Positions 9,104 through 18,400 of a stretch of 64,000 bases of DNA are shown here, piece after piece. Location of the stretch: positions 1-64,000 of the forward strand of contig CAYOBI010000007.1 of the NCBI GenBank assembly GCA_964402325.1, in the 5' to 3' direction. Made by a program: the position numbers and the translations under genes. The notes under the pieces were generated by a model that ran no database searches, was not told the origin of the DNA, and saw only the letters and a list, made by a program, of their open reading frames with translations. The DNA comes from Raineyella sp964402325 (GTDB lineage Bacteria; Actinomycetota; Actinomycetes; Propionibacteriales; Propionibacteriaceae). How positions within the stretch are numbered: the first letter of the stretch is position 1; each line of letters starts with the position of its first letter.

Positions 9104-9203
9104 NNNNNNNNNNNNNNNNNNNNNNNNNNNNNNNNNNNNNNNNNNNNNNNNNNNNNNNNNNNNNNNNNNNNNNNNNNNNNNNNNNNNNNNNNNNNNNNNN
9201 NNN
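9104..9203. other. 100-N scaffold gap inside lipoprotein gene
   Basis: Placeholder gap interrupting the lipoprotein gene. The reading frame before it (frame of 8886) and after it (frame of 9205) are not compatible with 100 bases, which shows the length is nominal. Confidence 0.9.
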
Positions 9204-9204
9204 G

Positions 9205-9693
9205 GGGTCAGCAGCCCCGCGCGTGGACCCAGCGGTCTTGGCCCGAGAGGCCGCAACGACGCTCCGCCTGCCGAGTCAGACGGTTCGGATCGGTCCCGAT
9301 CCGTCGCGCAATCGGTGGAACATGATGGCCGTCGGTCATCCCGTCTGGCTGTGGCGTGATGGCGCCAGTTCGACCACCGAGACGGTGTCGCTGGCGGGAG
9401 TCACGCTCAACATGACCGCGAAGCACCAGTCGACGACGTTCGACATGGGCGACGGCACGAAGGTCACCTGCACGGCGTCCACGCCATGGGTCGCCGGGGC
9501 CCAGCCCCCGGGCACGCCGTCCCCGAACTGCGGCCATGTCTACTCCGCCCCCGGCAACTTCACGATCAGCGCGACCCACCACTGGCAGCTGTCCTGGACG
9601 GCGCTGGGACAGTCCGGAACCCTGCCGATGTCCAACACGTCCTCGGCCGGTGTCACGGTAGGTGAGCTGGCCTCGGTCGTGATCGAGCGCTGA
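9205..9693 (+). CDS. secreted protein, C-terminal part with PKD-like motif
   Basis: A 162-residue fragment after the gap. It begins VDPAVLAREAATTLRLP, then GHPVWLWRDGAS, a FDMGDGTKVTC segment and a CGHVYSAPGNFTISATHHW segment. This order (Leu-rich helix, PVWLW, MGDGT.V.C, CGH.Y) is a recurring actinobacterial exported protein with a PKD-like beta-sandwich. Two Cys in the MGDGT and CGH segments could form a disulfide outside the cell. It is probably the C-terminal half of the lipoprotein at 8886. Function is unknown. Confidence 0.6.
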   Translation, partial: GSAAPRVDPAVLAREAATTLRLPSQTVRIGPDPSRNRWNMMAVGHPVWLWRDGASSTTETVSLAGVTLNMTAKHQSTTFDMGDGTKVTCTASTPWVAGAQPPGTPSPNCGHVYSAPGNFTISATHHWQLSWTALGQSGTLPMSNTSSAGVTVGELASVVIER

Positions 9694-9758
9694 ACGCCCG
9701 CTGCCCGACGGCCACGTACGATCCAGACTGCCGGATCAGCCGGACGAGAGGAGCCGTG

Positions 9759-10046
9759 ATGCCCGACATCAACGTGCGGTTCAACCCGGACCGCTCCCGC
9801 TGGGAGGCGTTGCTGAACGGCGACGAGATCGGCTTCCTCGACTACCAGGTCAACTGCGGCATCGTCGAGATGTCCCGGACCGACGTGGAGCCGGTCGCGG
9901 GGCAGGACGCCACGGCCGTCGAGGACGAACTGATCCGGGCCGGCCTGGATCAGGCCCGCGAGGACGGGCTGAAAGTCCTGGCGACCAGTCCGGTGGTCGA
10001 TGAGTTCTTGGACGACCATCGCGACGACTACGGAGACCTGCGCTGA
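9759..10046 (+). CDS. small GNAT-fold protein (YidJ/Acetyltransf_CG-like)
   Basis: A 95-residue protein matching the small PF14542-type GNAT domain. It has NPDRSRWEALLNGDEIGFLDYQ at the start, then the beta strand IVEMSRTDVEPVAG, a helix ending LDQAREDGLKVLATSPVVDEF, and HRDDYGDL at the C-terminus. In the family the acetyl-CoA loop after the central strand normally reads EGQGVGS-like; here it is AGQDATAV, so pyrophosphate binding may be weakened. The ATG at 9759 is used rather than the GTG at 9756 because of the GAGAGGA at 9746-9752. It lies upstream of lysC with 109 bases between. Confidence 0.65.
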   Translation: MPDINVRFNPDRSRWEALLNGDEIGFLDYQVNCGIVEMSRTDVEPVAGQDATAVEDELIRAGLDQAREDGLKVLATSPVVDEFLDDHRDDYGDLR

Positions 10047-10155
10047 CGCCGCCGACCGCTTCGCCGCCCTGCAGCCACGGATGGCGGATGCCTGTCCCGT
10101 TCTGCGATCCGCCCGATATCGTGGAGCCCGACTCAGAGTGGAAGAAGGAGGCCGC

Positions 10156-11430
10156 ATGCCCCGCATCGTCCAGAAGTACGGCGGATCGTCGGTGGAGGAC
10201 GCCGAGGCCATCAAGCGCGTGGCCCGTCGTGTCCTGGCTGCCAAGCAGGCCGGCAACGAGGTCGTCGTCGTCATCTCGGCGATGGGCGACACGACCGACG
10301 AACTGATGGACCTGGCCCTGCAGGTCTCGCCGATGCCGAAGGCCCGCGAGCTGGACATGCTGCTGACCACCGGCGAGCGCCAGTCCGCGGCGCTGCTGGC
10401 GATGGCGCTGGCGGACCTGGGGGCGGATGCCCGCTCCTACACCGGTTCGCAGGCCGGCGTCCTGACCACCGCCAAGCACGGCGACGCCCGGATCATCGAC
10501 ATCACCCCGGGGCGGATCGAGAAGGCGCTCGACGCCGGTAACATCGTCATCGTCGCCGGCTTCCAGGGCGTCTCCCAGGACACCAAGGACGTCACGACCC
10601 TTGGTCGTGGCGCCTCCGACACGACGGCCGTCGCCCTCGCGGCGGCCCTCGACGCGGCCTACTGCGAGATCTACTCCGACGTCGACGGGGTCTTCACCGC
10701 GGACCCGCGGATCGTCCCCAGCGCCCGCCGCATCCCGGAGATTTCGTACGAGGAGATGCTGGAGATGGCGGCGAACGGCGCCAAGATCCTCCACCTGCGG
10801 TGCGTCGAGTACGCCCGCCGCGAACACGTCGCGGTGCACGTACGCTCATCGTTCACGGACAGGCCCGGCACGTGGGTCAAGGACCTCGATGACGTCCAGA
10901 AAGGACCAGGCATGGAACAGGCACTGATCACCGGCATCGCGCACGAGCGTGGCGATGCCAAGGTCACCGTGGTCGGCGTCCCCGACCAGGTCGGTCGCGC
11001 GGCGACCATCTTCACGGCCCTCGGTGAGGCCGACATCAACATCGACATCATCGTGCAGAACGTGTCCCGGGTGGACACCTCCCGGACCGACATCTCCTTC
11101 ACCCTGCCGACCAAGGACGCTCGCAAGGCGATCGAGACCCTGAAGTCGATCCAGGACGGCGTGCAGTTCCAGGAGTTGCTGTACGACGACCAGATCGGCA
11201 AGGTCTCGGTCATCGGCGTCGGGATGCGCTCCCACCCGGGCGTGACCGCGAAGTTCTTCAAGGCGCTGGCCCAGGCCGGCGTCAACATCGGGATGATCTC
11301 CACCTCCGAGATCCGCATCTCGGTGGTCGTCGACCAGGACGACCTCGACACCGCGGTCCGGGCCGCGCACACCGCGTTCGGCCTCGACGCCGAGGGCGAG
11401 GCCGTCGTCTACGCCGGCACCGGCCGCTGA
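10156..11430 (+). CDS. lysC: aspartate kinase, alpha subunit
   Basis: A 424-residue aspartokinase, first step to Lys, Thr, Met and diaminopimelate. The kinase domain opens with IVQKYGGSSVEDAEAIKR and contains TLGRGASDTTAVALAAAL. Two ACT domains from about residue 250 (KVTVVGVPDQVGRAATIF, then ISVIGVGMRSHPGVTAKFF-type segment) bind the feedback amino acids. The ATG at 10156 follows AGAAGGAGG. Length and an in-frame start at codon 253 match the alpha2beta2 type known from Corynebacterium. asd, its usual partner, is not adjacent; the next genes are unrelated and convergent. Confidence 0.95.
   Translation: MPRIVQKYGGSSVEDAEAIKRVARRVLAAKQAGNEVVVVISAMGDTTDELMDLALQVSPMPKARELDMLLTTGERQSAALLAMALADLGADARSYTGSQAGVLTTAKHGDARIIDITPGRIEKALDAGNIVIVAGFQGVSQDTKDVTTLGRGASDTTAVALAAALDAAYCEIYSDVDGVFTADPRIVPSARRIPEISYEEMLEMAANGAKILHLRCVEYARREHVAVHVRSSFTDRPGTWVKDLDDVQKGPGMEQALITGIAHERGDAKVTVVGVPDQVGRAATIFTALGEADINIDIIVQNVSRVDTSRTDISFTLPTKDARKAIETLKSIQDGVQFQELLYDDQIGKVSVIGVGMRSHPGVTAKFFKALAQAGVNIGMISTSEIRISVVVDQDDLDTAVRAAHTAFGLDAEGEAVVYAGTGR
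10912..11430 (+). CDS. aspartate kinase beta subunit (in-frame internal start)
   Basis: The ATG at 10912 is codon 253 of lysC and is preceded by GAAAGGA with about 6 nt spacing. The product would be 172 residues starting MEQALITGIAHERGDAK, exactly the two ACT domains. In Corynebacterium glutamicum the beta subunit is made the same way from inside lysC with the same length. Initiation here is inferred from position and the ribosome site only. Confidence 0.6.
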   Translation: MEQALITGIAHERGDAKVTVVGVPDQVGRAATIFTALGEADINIDIIVQNVSRVDTSRTDISFTLPTKDARKAIETLKSIQDGVQFQELLYDDQIGKVSVIGVGMRSHPGVTAKFFKALAQAGVNIGMISTSEIRISVVVDQDDLDTAVRAAHTAFGLDAEGEAVVYAGTGR

Positions 11431-11452
11431 GCCGCAGCCCCGACCAGCCGCG

Positions 11453-11484
11453 AACCGGCCGTGACCCCAGGGTCGCGGCCGGTT
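11453..11484. terminator. terminator hairpin after lysC
   Basis: A 14-bp stem (11453-11466 with 11471-11484, one G-T wobble) closed by a CCAG loop begins 22 bases after the lysC stop. No U-run follows. Confidence 0.75.
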
Positions 11485-11528
11485 CGTCGCTGTCCGGGCC
11501 CCCTCAGGGGGATGTTGCCCCTGCTCGA

Positions 11529-11640
11529 TGAGCGGATCCTGACAACTGCCCCGGAAGCCTCGCGTCGAGAACCGCGCCGAACCGTGGGTCGCCCCTGCCC
11601 GGGCCTGCTTCGGCAGGGGTCAGTTGTCAGGATCCGCTCA
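11529..11640. repeat. perfect 20-bp inverted repeat with hairpin between the arms
   Basis: TGAGCGGATCCTGACAACTG at 11529-11548 is repeated as its exact complement at 11621-11640. The 72-base centre holds its own 8-bp stem (11592-11599 with 11612-11619). The right arm contains the stop codon of the glycosidase-like gene. No target-site duplication is visible. It may be a second terminator between the convergent genes or a small MITE/REP-like element. Confidence 0.7.
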
Positions 11641-13152
11641 CGTGTCGAGGGCGCCGGCCCCCGGCCCGGGCTCCGCGCCGCCCGCCGCCGCCCGATACAT
11701 CTCCCGGGCTTGTTCGAAGCCGATCACCCAGCCGGTCTGGCGGATGCTGCGGTAGAGGGGAGTGGTGAGCATCCGGCCCTGCCCGTCATACACCTCGGGG
11801 AAGCCGCCGTCGCGGACCATGGCGTCCGCGTAGGCAGCCAGGTGCCGGCCCGCCTCGTCGAGGTAGCCCGCCTCCCCGGTGGCGCGGTGCAGCAGCAGGA
11901 GCACCTTGATGTACTCCATCCCCCAGAAGCTCCAGATCGCGTCGCCGCCGTACGACGCGACGGCCAGCCGGACCACCGGGTACTGCCGGTGCGCCCGGGT
12001 GTCGACGTGGTACTTCACCGCGAACGGTTCGGCGACCCCGGTCGCCCGGATGTGCTCCACCGAGCGGACGAAGAAGTCGCGTTCCACCGGATCGGCCGGG
12101 TCCAGGAAGCCGGTCGCCAGCACGATCAGCCAGTCCGAGGAGTAGTAGCCGCGGCTCGTCCCCTCCGCCGACAGGTCCTCCAGGAAGTGCCCCGCCTCCG
12201 GCAGCCAGAAGGTCGCCAGGATCCGCTGCTTGAGCTCGTCCAGCGCCTCCCGGTCCGGCGGGACCAGCCCGAGCCGGCCGGCGAGTTGGCTGGTCTTCCA
12301 CAGGATGACGTTGTCGTAGAACGCCGAGGAGCGCCGGGTGATGTCCTTGGCGCCGGACAGCGGCAGGTCGGTGCGGACCAGCCCGGTCGCCGGGTCGAGC
12401 ACCGTCGCCCGGTAGCCGGTGAAGTGCCGGGCCAGCGCGTCGCCGTAGCGGGTGACCAGGTCGGCGGCGGCCTCCGCGGTGGCCGGGCGGTGCAGGTCGG
12501 GGCCGTACGCCACCGGCCGGGCCGGCTCCAGCCCGGCCAGCGCGGCCAGCGCGTAGAGCATCCCGTACAGCGTGTCGGACGGGTAGGCGTAGATGTTGAC
12601 GCAGGTTGCGGACCGCGGCCCGGTCGCCACGATCGTCGTGGTGAGCTCGGGCTGGCGGGCGAAGACGCCGAGCGCGTACCCCACGGTCTGCAGGTAGACC
12701 AACTGCCGCGCCTGCCAGTCGGCCTCGTCGCCGGGCACCGCCCGGTCCAGCATCGGGTAGTAGAAGACCCCGAGGTTGCGGACGAACAGCGCGCTGAACT
12801 GGTCGCCGGAGATCAGCAGCAGCCGGTCGGGGTCGAACCGCAGCGCGTGGATGTCGCGGATCACCCCGTCGACGGTGTCCGCGCCCGATCGCGGGCTGGT
12901 CAGATAGCGGGTCCGCAGCACGTTCACCCCGCACGAGTAGTAGGCCAGCGCCCGCCACAGCCGGCCCTGGCGCAGCACCAGGGCGTCGTTGCGATCGGTC
13001 GTCTCCAGCCGCCCGTCGGTGAACCGCGCCGTGTAGGTGTTGCGCACGATGGTGAACCGGGAGAACGGATTGGTGACGTACGCGAAGGCCAGAGAACCGG
13101 CGGCGAGGATGCTGGACCCCGCGGCCAGGAGCCGGACAGGCAGGCGGAACAC
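11638..13152 (-). CDS. membrane-anchored six-hairpin glycosidase-like protein
   Basis: A 504-residue protein. One N-terminal membrane or signal-anchor segment (LLAAGSSILAAGSLAFAYV) is followed by an extracytoplasmic, mostly helical domain with repeated aromatic/acidic motifs: YYPMLDRAVPGDEADW, YAYPSDTLYGMLYALAAL, SGAKDITRRSSAFYDNVILW, YYSSDWLIVLATG, DAIWSFWGMEYIKVLLLLH. The spacing resembles (alpha/alpha)6-barrel glycosidases, so a sugar-chain role at the envelope is plausible but unproven. The GTG at 13152 is the first normal in-frame start; no clear Shine-Dalgarno is seen, so the start is uncertain. It is divergent from the jetABC operon. Confidence 0.6.
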   Translation of the reverse strand: MFRLPVRLLAAGSSILAAGSLAFAYVTNPFSRFTIVRNTYTARFTDGRLETTDRNDALVLRQGRLWRALAYYSCGVNVLRTRYLTSPRSGADTVDGVIRDIHALRFDPDRLLLISGDQFSALFVRNLGVFYYPMLDRAVPGDEADWQARQLVYLQTVGYALGVFARQPELTTTIVATGPRSATCVNIYAYPSDTLYGMLYALAALAGLEPARPVAYGPDLHRPATAEAAADLVTRYGDALARHFTGYRATVLDPATGLVRTDLPLSGAKDITRRSSAFYDNVILWKTSQLAGRLGLVPPDREALDELKQRILATFWLPEAGHFLEDLSAEGTSRGYYSSDWLIVLATGFLDPADPVERDFFVRSVEHIRATGVAEPFAVKYHVDTRAHRQYPVVRLAVASYGGDAIWSFWGMEYIKVLLLLHRATGEAGYLDEAGRHLAAYADAMVRDGGFPEVYDGQGRMLTTPLYRSIRQTGWVIGFEQAREMYRAAAGGAEPGPGAGALDT

Positions 13153-13335
13153 GGTGGGGACCCCAAGCTGACGGAGACGGACGGCGACGCCTCCAAGGGT
13201 AGGGCCCCGACAGGCGAGCTCCGACCGGGCGCCGGACGGTCCCGGGAGGGTTGCGGGACGGTCGCGGATTTCGGTCCGGACCGATCGGCTGGAAGAATGG
13301 CCCCTCGCCGGAACAGTCGTACGAACCGAGGGCAC

Positions 13336-14802
13336 GTGACCGATGAACCGCTCGACCCGGAACGGGTCCGGGGCGCGCTCGACAGCCCGACGCTGAAGCT
13401 GCTGTCGGCCCACACCGCGTGGTGGGTGCTGCCGCTGTTCTCCGAGCACCTCGAGCCGACCCAGGGGCCGGTGTCCGCGGCCTGGTTCCACCGCCGGGTC
13501 GCGGAGGCGCTCCAGGCGCTCGGCCTGCCGGACAGCCCCACCCCCGCCGAGCACTGCCGCAAGTGGGTCGACCAGGACCACTGGCTGGTCCGCAGCCGCG
13601 ACCCCGAGGACGGGCGCCTCCTCTACGAGCTGTCCGACAACGCCCTGCGCGCGATCCGGATCGTCCGCGACACCTCGGGGGAGTCCAGCACCGTCTCCGA
13701 CTCCCGGCTCGGCTCCATCTCCGACGCGGTGCGCCGGCTGGCGGACATGGCCAGCCCCGACATCGACGCCCACATCGCGCGGATCGACGCCCGGATCGCC
13801 GAGCTCGAGGAACGCCGCCAGGCACTGCGCGCCGGTGACGTACGCCCCGCGACCGACGAGGAGATGCGCCGCCAGTTCGACGAGGTTCGCCGGCTGCTGT
13901 CCTCGCTGCCGGCCGACTTCCGCCAGCTGTCCACGATGATCGAACGCCGCCACCACGCCGTCGCCGCCGGCATCTCCAGCGCCGGCACGCCGAAGGGTGC
14001 CGCGGTCGAGGAGTTCCTGCACGAGCACGACCTGCTCGCCCAGACCCCCGAGGGCCGGGCCTACCGCGGCTTCTCCGACCTGCTGGTCTCCCGGGAGGCC
14101 GAGGCGCTGCGCAGCGACATCGACCTGATCCTCGACCAGGAGTTCGCCGCGACCACTCTCGGTGACGCCGACCGCGCCTCCCTGCGGACCCTGATGTCCA
14201 CCCTGCTGGAGGAGGAACATGAGGTGGAGGCCGCCTACACCCGGTGGACCGCCTCGCTGCGGCGCTTCCTCACCCGCTCCTCCGGCGGGCGCCACCAACG
14301 ACTGCTCACCCTCGTCGACCAGGTGCTCGAGGCCGGCGACGAACTGAGCCGGCGCTCCGGGCGGGCGATGATCGAGGACGTGCTCGGCGTCGGCACCCTC
14401 GACGTCCGCGACATGTCGCAGGCGGCGCTCTGGCAGCCGAGCCAGGACGTGAAGGCCGAGCCGCTCGAGGCGCTGCGCCCCAGCACGATGCTGCCCGAGG
14501 ACCGGGAGCTGATGATGATCCAGGCCGGCACCTCGACCCGCGCGGTCGCGGCGACGGTCAACGACCTGCTCGCCGTCGGCCCGACCACCGGCGCCCGGGT
14601 GTTCGACGCGACCCCCGAGGCGTGCCGGCGCCTGGTCGTGCTGCTCGGCGTGCTCGACCTCGGGCTGGCGCACGGCCGGGTCGAGGTCGGCGCCACCGAG
14701 AGCGTCACCCTGGTCACCCCCGGCGGCCGGGCCCGTACGGTCCTGGTGCCGCTGGTGCATTTCGACGGACCACTCCCGATCAAGGACGGTGGCAATGACT
14801 GA
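13336..14802 (+). CDS. jetA: Wadjet/Mks condensin subunit JetA (DUF3375, MksF-like kleisin)
   Basis: A 488-residue DUF3375 protein. The N-terminal winged-helix part opens LDSPTLKLLSAHTAWWVLPLF, then a helical middle with SLPADFRQLSTMIERRHHAV and a kleisin-like C-terminus. In Wadjet and MksBEF systems this subunit bridges the SMC heads and, with JetB and JetC, extrudes DNA loops. The GTG at 13336 is chosen for GAGGG 4 nt upstream; an ATG at 13297 would add 13 poorly supported residues. It is the first gene of a three-gene operon: jetB overlaps by 8 bases and jetC overlaps jetB by 4. Confidence 0.85.
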   Translation: MTDEPLDPERVRGALDSPTLKLLSAHTAWWVLPLFSEHLEPTQGPVSAAWFHRRVAEALQALGLPDSPTPAEHCRKWVDQDHWLVRSRDPEDGRLLYELSDNALRAIRIVRDTSGESSTVSDSRLGSISDAVRRLADMASPDIDAHIARIDARIAELEERRQALRAGDVRPATDEEMRRQFDEVRRLLSSLPADFRQLSTMIERRHHAVAAGISSAGTPKGAAVEEFLHEHDLLAQTPEGRAYRGFSDLLVSREAEALRSDIDLILDQEFAATTLGDADRASLRTLMSTLLEEEHEVEAAYTRWTASLRRFLTRSSGGRHQRLLTLVDQVLEAGDELSRRSGRAMIEDVLGVGTLDVRDMSQAALWQPSQDVKAEPLEALRPSTMLPEDRELMMIQAGTSTRAVAATVNDLLAVGPTTGARVFDATPEACRRLVVLLGVLDLGLAHGRVEVGATESVTLVTPGGRARTVLVPLVHFDGPLPIKDGGND

Positions 14803-15496
14803 CCCGTACGAGGAGGCCTTCGGCACCCACGCCGAGGCACGGAAGCCGGAAGAGGACGCGTTCGGCACCCACGCCGACCCGGAGGTGCTGCCGGACCAGG
14901 CCCGCCGGACCCTGGCGACCCTGCTCACCTCCCGGTTCATCACCCGCAGCGGGCACGCTGCCGCCTGGGAGGGGCTGGTCGACCACGAGCCGCGGATCCG
15001 CGCCCGGCTGGCCGACATGTTCCTGGAGCTGGTGATCGACCACGACCACGAGGTGGCGTTCAAGCGCCAGGTCGACGACCCGGACGCGCCGATCGTGCTG
15101 CGCCGGGAGAAGCCGCTCGGCAAGGACGCCACCCTGCTGCTGGTGCACCTGCGCCAGCTGCACGCCTTCACCGACGCCGCCGACGCTGCGGTGGCGATCA
15201 CGCTGGGCGAGGCGACCGACTTCCTGGCCCGGTTCCGCGACCCCAGCGACACCGACGAGGCCGGCTTCCAGCGCGACGTCGAGACCGCCCTGCGCGGGAT
15301 CGAACGGCTCGGCCTGCTGCGCCTCGACCCGGATGCCCCCGACACCTGGATCGTCTCCCCGGCCGTCGTGGCGCTGGTCACCCCGGACCGGCTGGCGGCG
15401 ATCCGCGACCAGATGCAGACCCTCGCCCGCGGCGAGGCGCCGGGTGCCGCGGCAGCCGCTGGGACCGACGACGGCGCGGACGGAGAGGACGCATGA
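14795..15496 (+). CDS. jetB: Wadjet/Mks condensin subunit JetB (DUF4194, MksE-like)
   Basis: A 233-residue DUF4194 protein, the KITE-type winged-helix subunit that binds the kleisin JetA. Core segments are TLATLLTSRFITRSGHAAAW, VLRREKPLGKDATLLLVHLR and GIERLGLLRLDPDAPDTWIVSP, the usual C-terminal winged helix. The ATG at 14795 has AAGGA upstream. Unusual: residues 5-25 contain an imperfect tandem repeat, EEAFGTHAE then EDAFGTHAD. The C-terminus is an Ala/Gly/Asp-rich tail. Confidence 0.85.
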   Translation: MTDPYEEAFGTHAEARKPEEDAFGTHADPEVLPDQARRTLATLLTSRFITRSGHAAAWEGLVDHEPRIRARLADMFLELVIDHDHEVAFKRQVDDPDAPIVLRREKPLGKDATLLLVHLRQLHAFTDAADAAVAITLGEATDFLARFRDPSDTDEAGFQRDVETALRGIERLGLLRLDPDAPDTWIVSPAVVALVTPDRLAAIRDQMQTLARGEAPGAAAAAGTDDGADGEDA

Positions 15497-18400
15497 GCGA
15501 GCAGACGGTGACCGAGGAGGCCGTGACCGAGGAGACCGTGCTGGAGGAGCTGCTCACCGACGGCCCGGACCAGTGGCGGATCAGCGCCGTCCAGGTGGTC
15601 AACTGGGGCGGCTACGGCGGCCACCACGTGATGCACGTCCGCCCCGACGGCACCGCGATCCTCGGCCCGACCGGCATGGGCAAGTCGACGATCCTGGACG
15701 CGATGTCGGCGGTGATGATGCCCAACCCGCCGGCGTTCAACCGGGCCGCCCGCGACGACGGCGGCAAGCGGTCGGAACGTACGGTCTACTCGTACGCCCG
15801 CGGCAAGATCGACGACGTGCTCGCCGCCGACGGCCGCACCACCCGCACCCACTACCTGCGCCCGCCGGGGGACCGGCCGTTCCCGTCGGCCGCCGCGATC
15901 ACCTGGACCAACCGGCTCGACGAGCACGTCACCGGCGCCCGGGTGGTGTGGGTCGGCACGGACGCCGCCGCCAACTCCGACCTCAACAGCACCACCCGCT
16001 ACCTGCTGGTCCGCGGCCTGTTCGACCTGTCGCGGCTCAACGAGGCGATCGACCAGCCGCTGCGCGGCACCCGGACCTGGCCGCTGGACAGCAACGCCCT
16101 GAAGCGGCTGGTCAACCCCAACCGGGACCTGGTCACCGCCTCCCAACCGGAGTTCGAGAAGGAGATGTGCCGGCTGCTCGGCATCGGCCGCAGCGACGAG
16201 TCGTCGCGCCGGGCCCTCGAACTGCTCCGCAACGCGCAGGCGTCCAAGGGCATCTTCTCGATCAACGCGCTGTTCAAGGACTTCGTCCTCGACCGACCGC
16301 TGGCGTTGGAGCGCTGGGAGACCGCGCTGGTCACCTACCGCGAGGCGGCCCAGCTGTACGACGTCTTCGAGGACGCCCGGACCCGCCACGACGTGCTCAA
16401 GGACGTCCCCGAGCTGGCCGGGCGCTACCGCACCGCGCTCGCCGACTCCGCCACCGAATGGCGGCTGCTCGGCACCGACGACGACACCGACGACGACCGG
16501 CCCAGCCCGCTGGAGCTGTGGAACGCCGGGCACCTGCTCGACTGGGCGGCGACCCGGATCGACGAGAACCGCACCCGGGCCACCGAGCTCGGCGCCGTCG
16601 CCAAGGAGCACGACGCCGAGGCGATCGCCGCCCGCGACGAGGAGGAGGCGCTGACCCAGCGCTACTACGCCAAGGGCGGCGGCGACTCCGAGGACCTGGT
16701 CCGGCGTCGCCAGCAGGCCGCGACCCAACTGGCCGAGCGCACCGCGGCCCGGCAGGCGTACCTGGACCGGGCGCAGTGGCAGGGCTTCGAGGTGCCGGCC
16801 GACGAGCCGGCCTTCGTCGCGCTGGTCGGGTCCATCCACGAGCGGCTGCGCGGCCTGCCCGACCAGGACGCCGAGTGGAAGAGCGCCTCGTACGAGGCCG
16901 CCTCCGCCCGCGGCCGGACCCGCGACGAGCTGCGGTCGGTCAAGGAGGAGATCGCCTCGCTGAAGCGACGCCGGTCCAACGTGCCGGCCGAGGCCGACCG
17001 GACCCGCCGCGAGATCGCCGAGGCCTGCGGCCTCGACCCGGCCCGGCTGCCGTACGTCGGGGAGCTGCTCGAGGTGAAGCCCGAGGAACGCCGGTGGGCC
17101 ACCGCCGTCGACCGGGTGCTCGGCCAGTTGGCGCAGAACATCATCGTCGCGCCGGAGGACTGGCGCACCGTCACGACGTACGTCAACGACCACCGGATGC
17201 GCGGCCGGGTCGTCCTGGTGCCGGCCCGCCCGGCGCACAACGTCGCCCCGGCGGTGCTGCCCGACTCGGTGCCGGACAAGCTGCGGATGGACGGGTCCGG
17301 ACCGTACGCCGAATGGCTGCTCGACCACCTGGTCGCCGGCTACTCGGTGCTCTGCGTGGAGGACGCCGCCGGCCTGGACGCCCCGCGCCGCGCCGGCTAC
17401 ACCGGGGCGGTCACCGTCGCCGGCATGCGGACGGCGGCGCAGGGCCGGGTGATCAAGGACGACCGCACGCTCCCGTCGTGGCTGGGTCTGGACAACGCCG
17501 CCACGATCGCCGCGCTGGAGGAGCGGGCCGCGGCGCTGCGCGAGGCGATCGGGCGCCACGACGCCGAGCTGGAGGACCTCGACCGGCGCCGCCGCGACGG
17601 CATCGACGTGGCCGGTGAGTTGCGCTGGCTGTCCGAGCAGACCTGGGCGTCGATCGACGTCGCCTCGGCCCGGGCGGCCGAGGCGCACGCCGCCGAACTG
17701 CTGGGGAAGTTCACCCACGGCCACCGCACCCTCGACGCGCTGAAGGCCGAGCGGGCCGCCGCCCGCGACCGCTACGTCTCCCACACCACCGCCGCCGCGA
17801 AGGCCCGTGAGCAGCGCGCCGGGCTGGACGAGGAGTGGGGCGCTCTGGTCGACCTGCAGGACGAGATGTCCGACGTCGCCTCCCGCGGGACGCTGGCCGA
17901 GGAGGACCGTACGACCCTGGGCCGCCTCGGCTTCCCGGCCCCGGCCGACGCCGCCCGGGCGCGCGACACCCTGGGCCTGGCCGCGGAGCGGCTCCGCGCC
18001 CTCGCGCACGAGCACACCGGCGCCGTCGAGCTGGCCGAGACCGCGCTGGTCGGGATCTTCCGCGAGTACCTGCGGGTCGACCCGCGCGCCGAGATCGACG
18101 AGACGATCGCGTCGCTGGCCGCGGTCGAGGCGATCCTCGCCGACCTCGAGTCGGACGACCTGCCCCGCGCCCGGGCCGAATGGCTGGCGAAGACCCGCGA
18201 GGACATGCAGCGCAGCCTGCGGACCCTGCTGGTGCAGATCGAGGAGGACCGCCGCTCGATCCGCGACGGGCTGCTGCCGGTCAACCGGGCACTGTCCGGG
18301 GTCGAGTTCCGCGACGGCTCCCGGCTGCAGATCGAGGACCGCCCGATCGCCACCGCCGACCTGGACGACTTCCGGGCGACGATCACCCGCTACACCGCGG

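Noticed and set aside
13291..13300. GGAAGAATGG shared before jetA and the RND gene (42949-42958) as a common promoter
   Set aside because: No matching -35 at a workable distance in either place; a two-copy 10-mer may be chance.
13297..13335. ATG at 13297 as jetA start
   Set aside because: Would add 13 basic residues with the ribosome site too close; GTG 13336 has better spacing and fits the domain.
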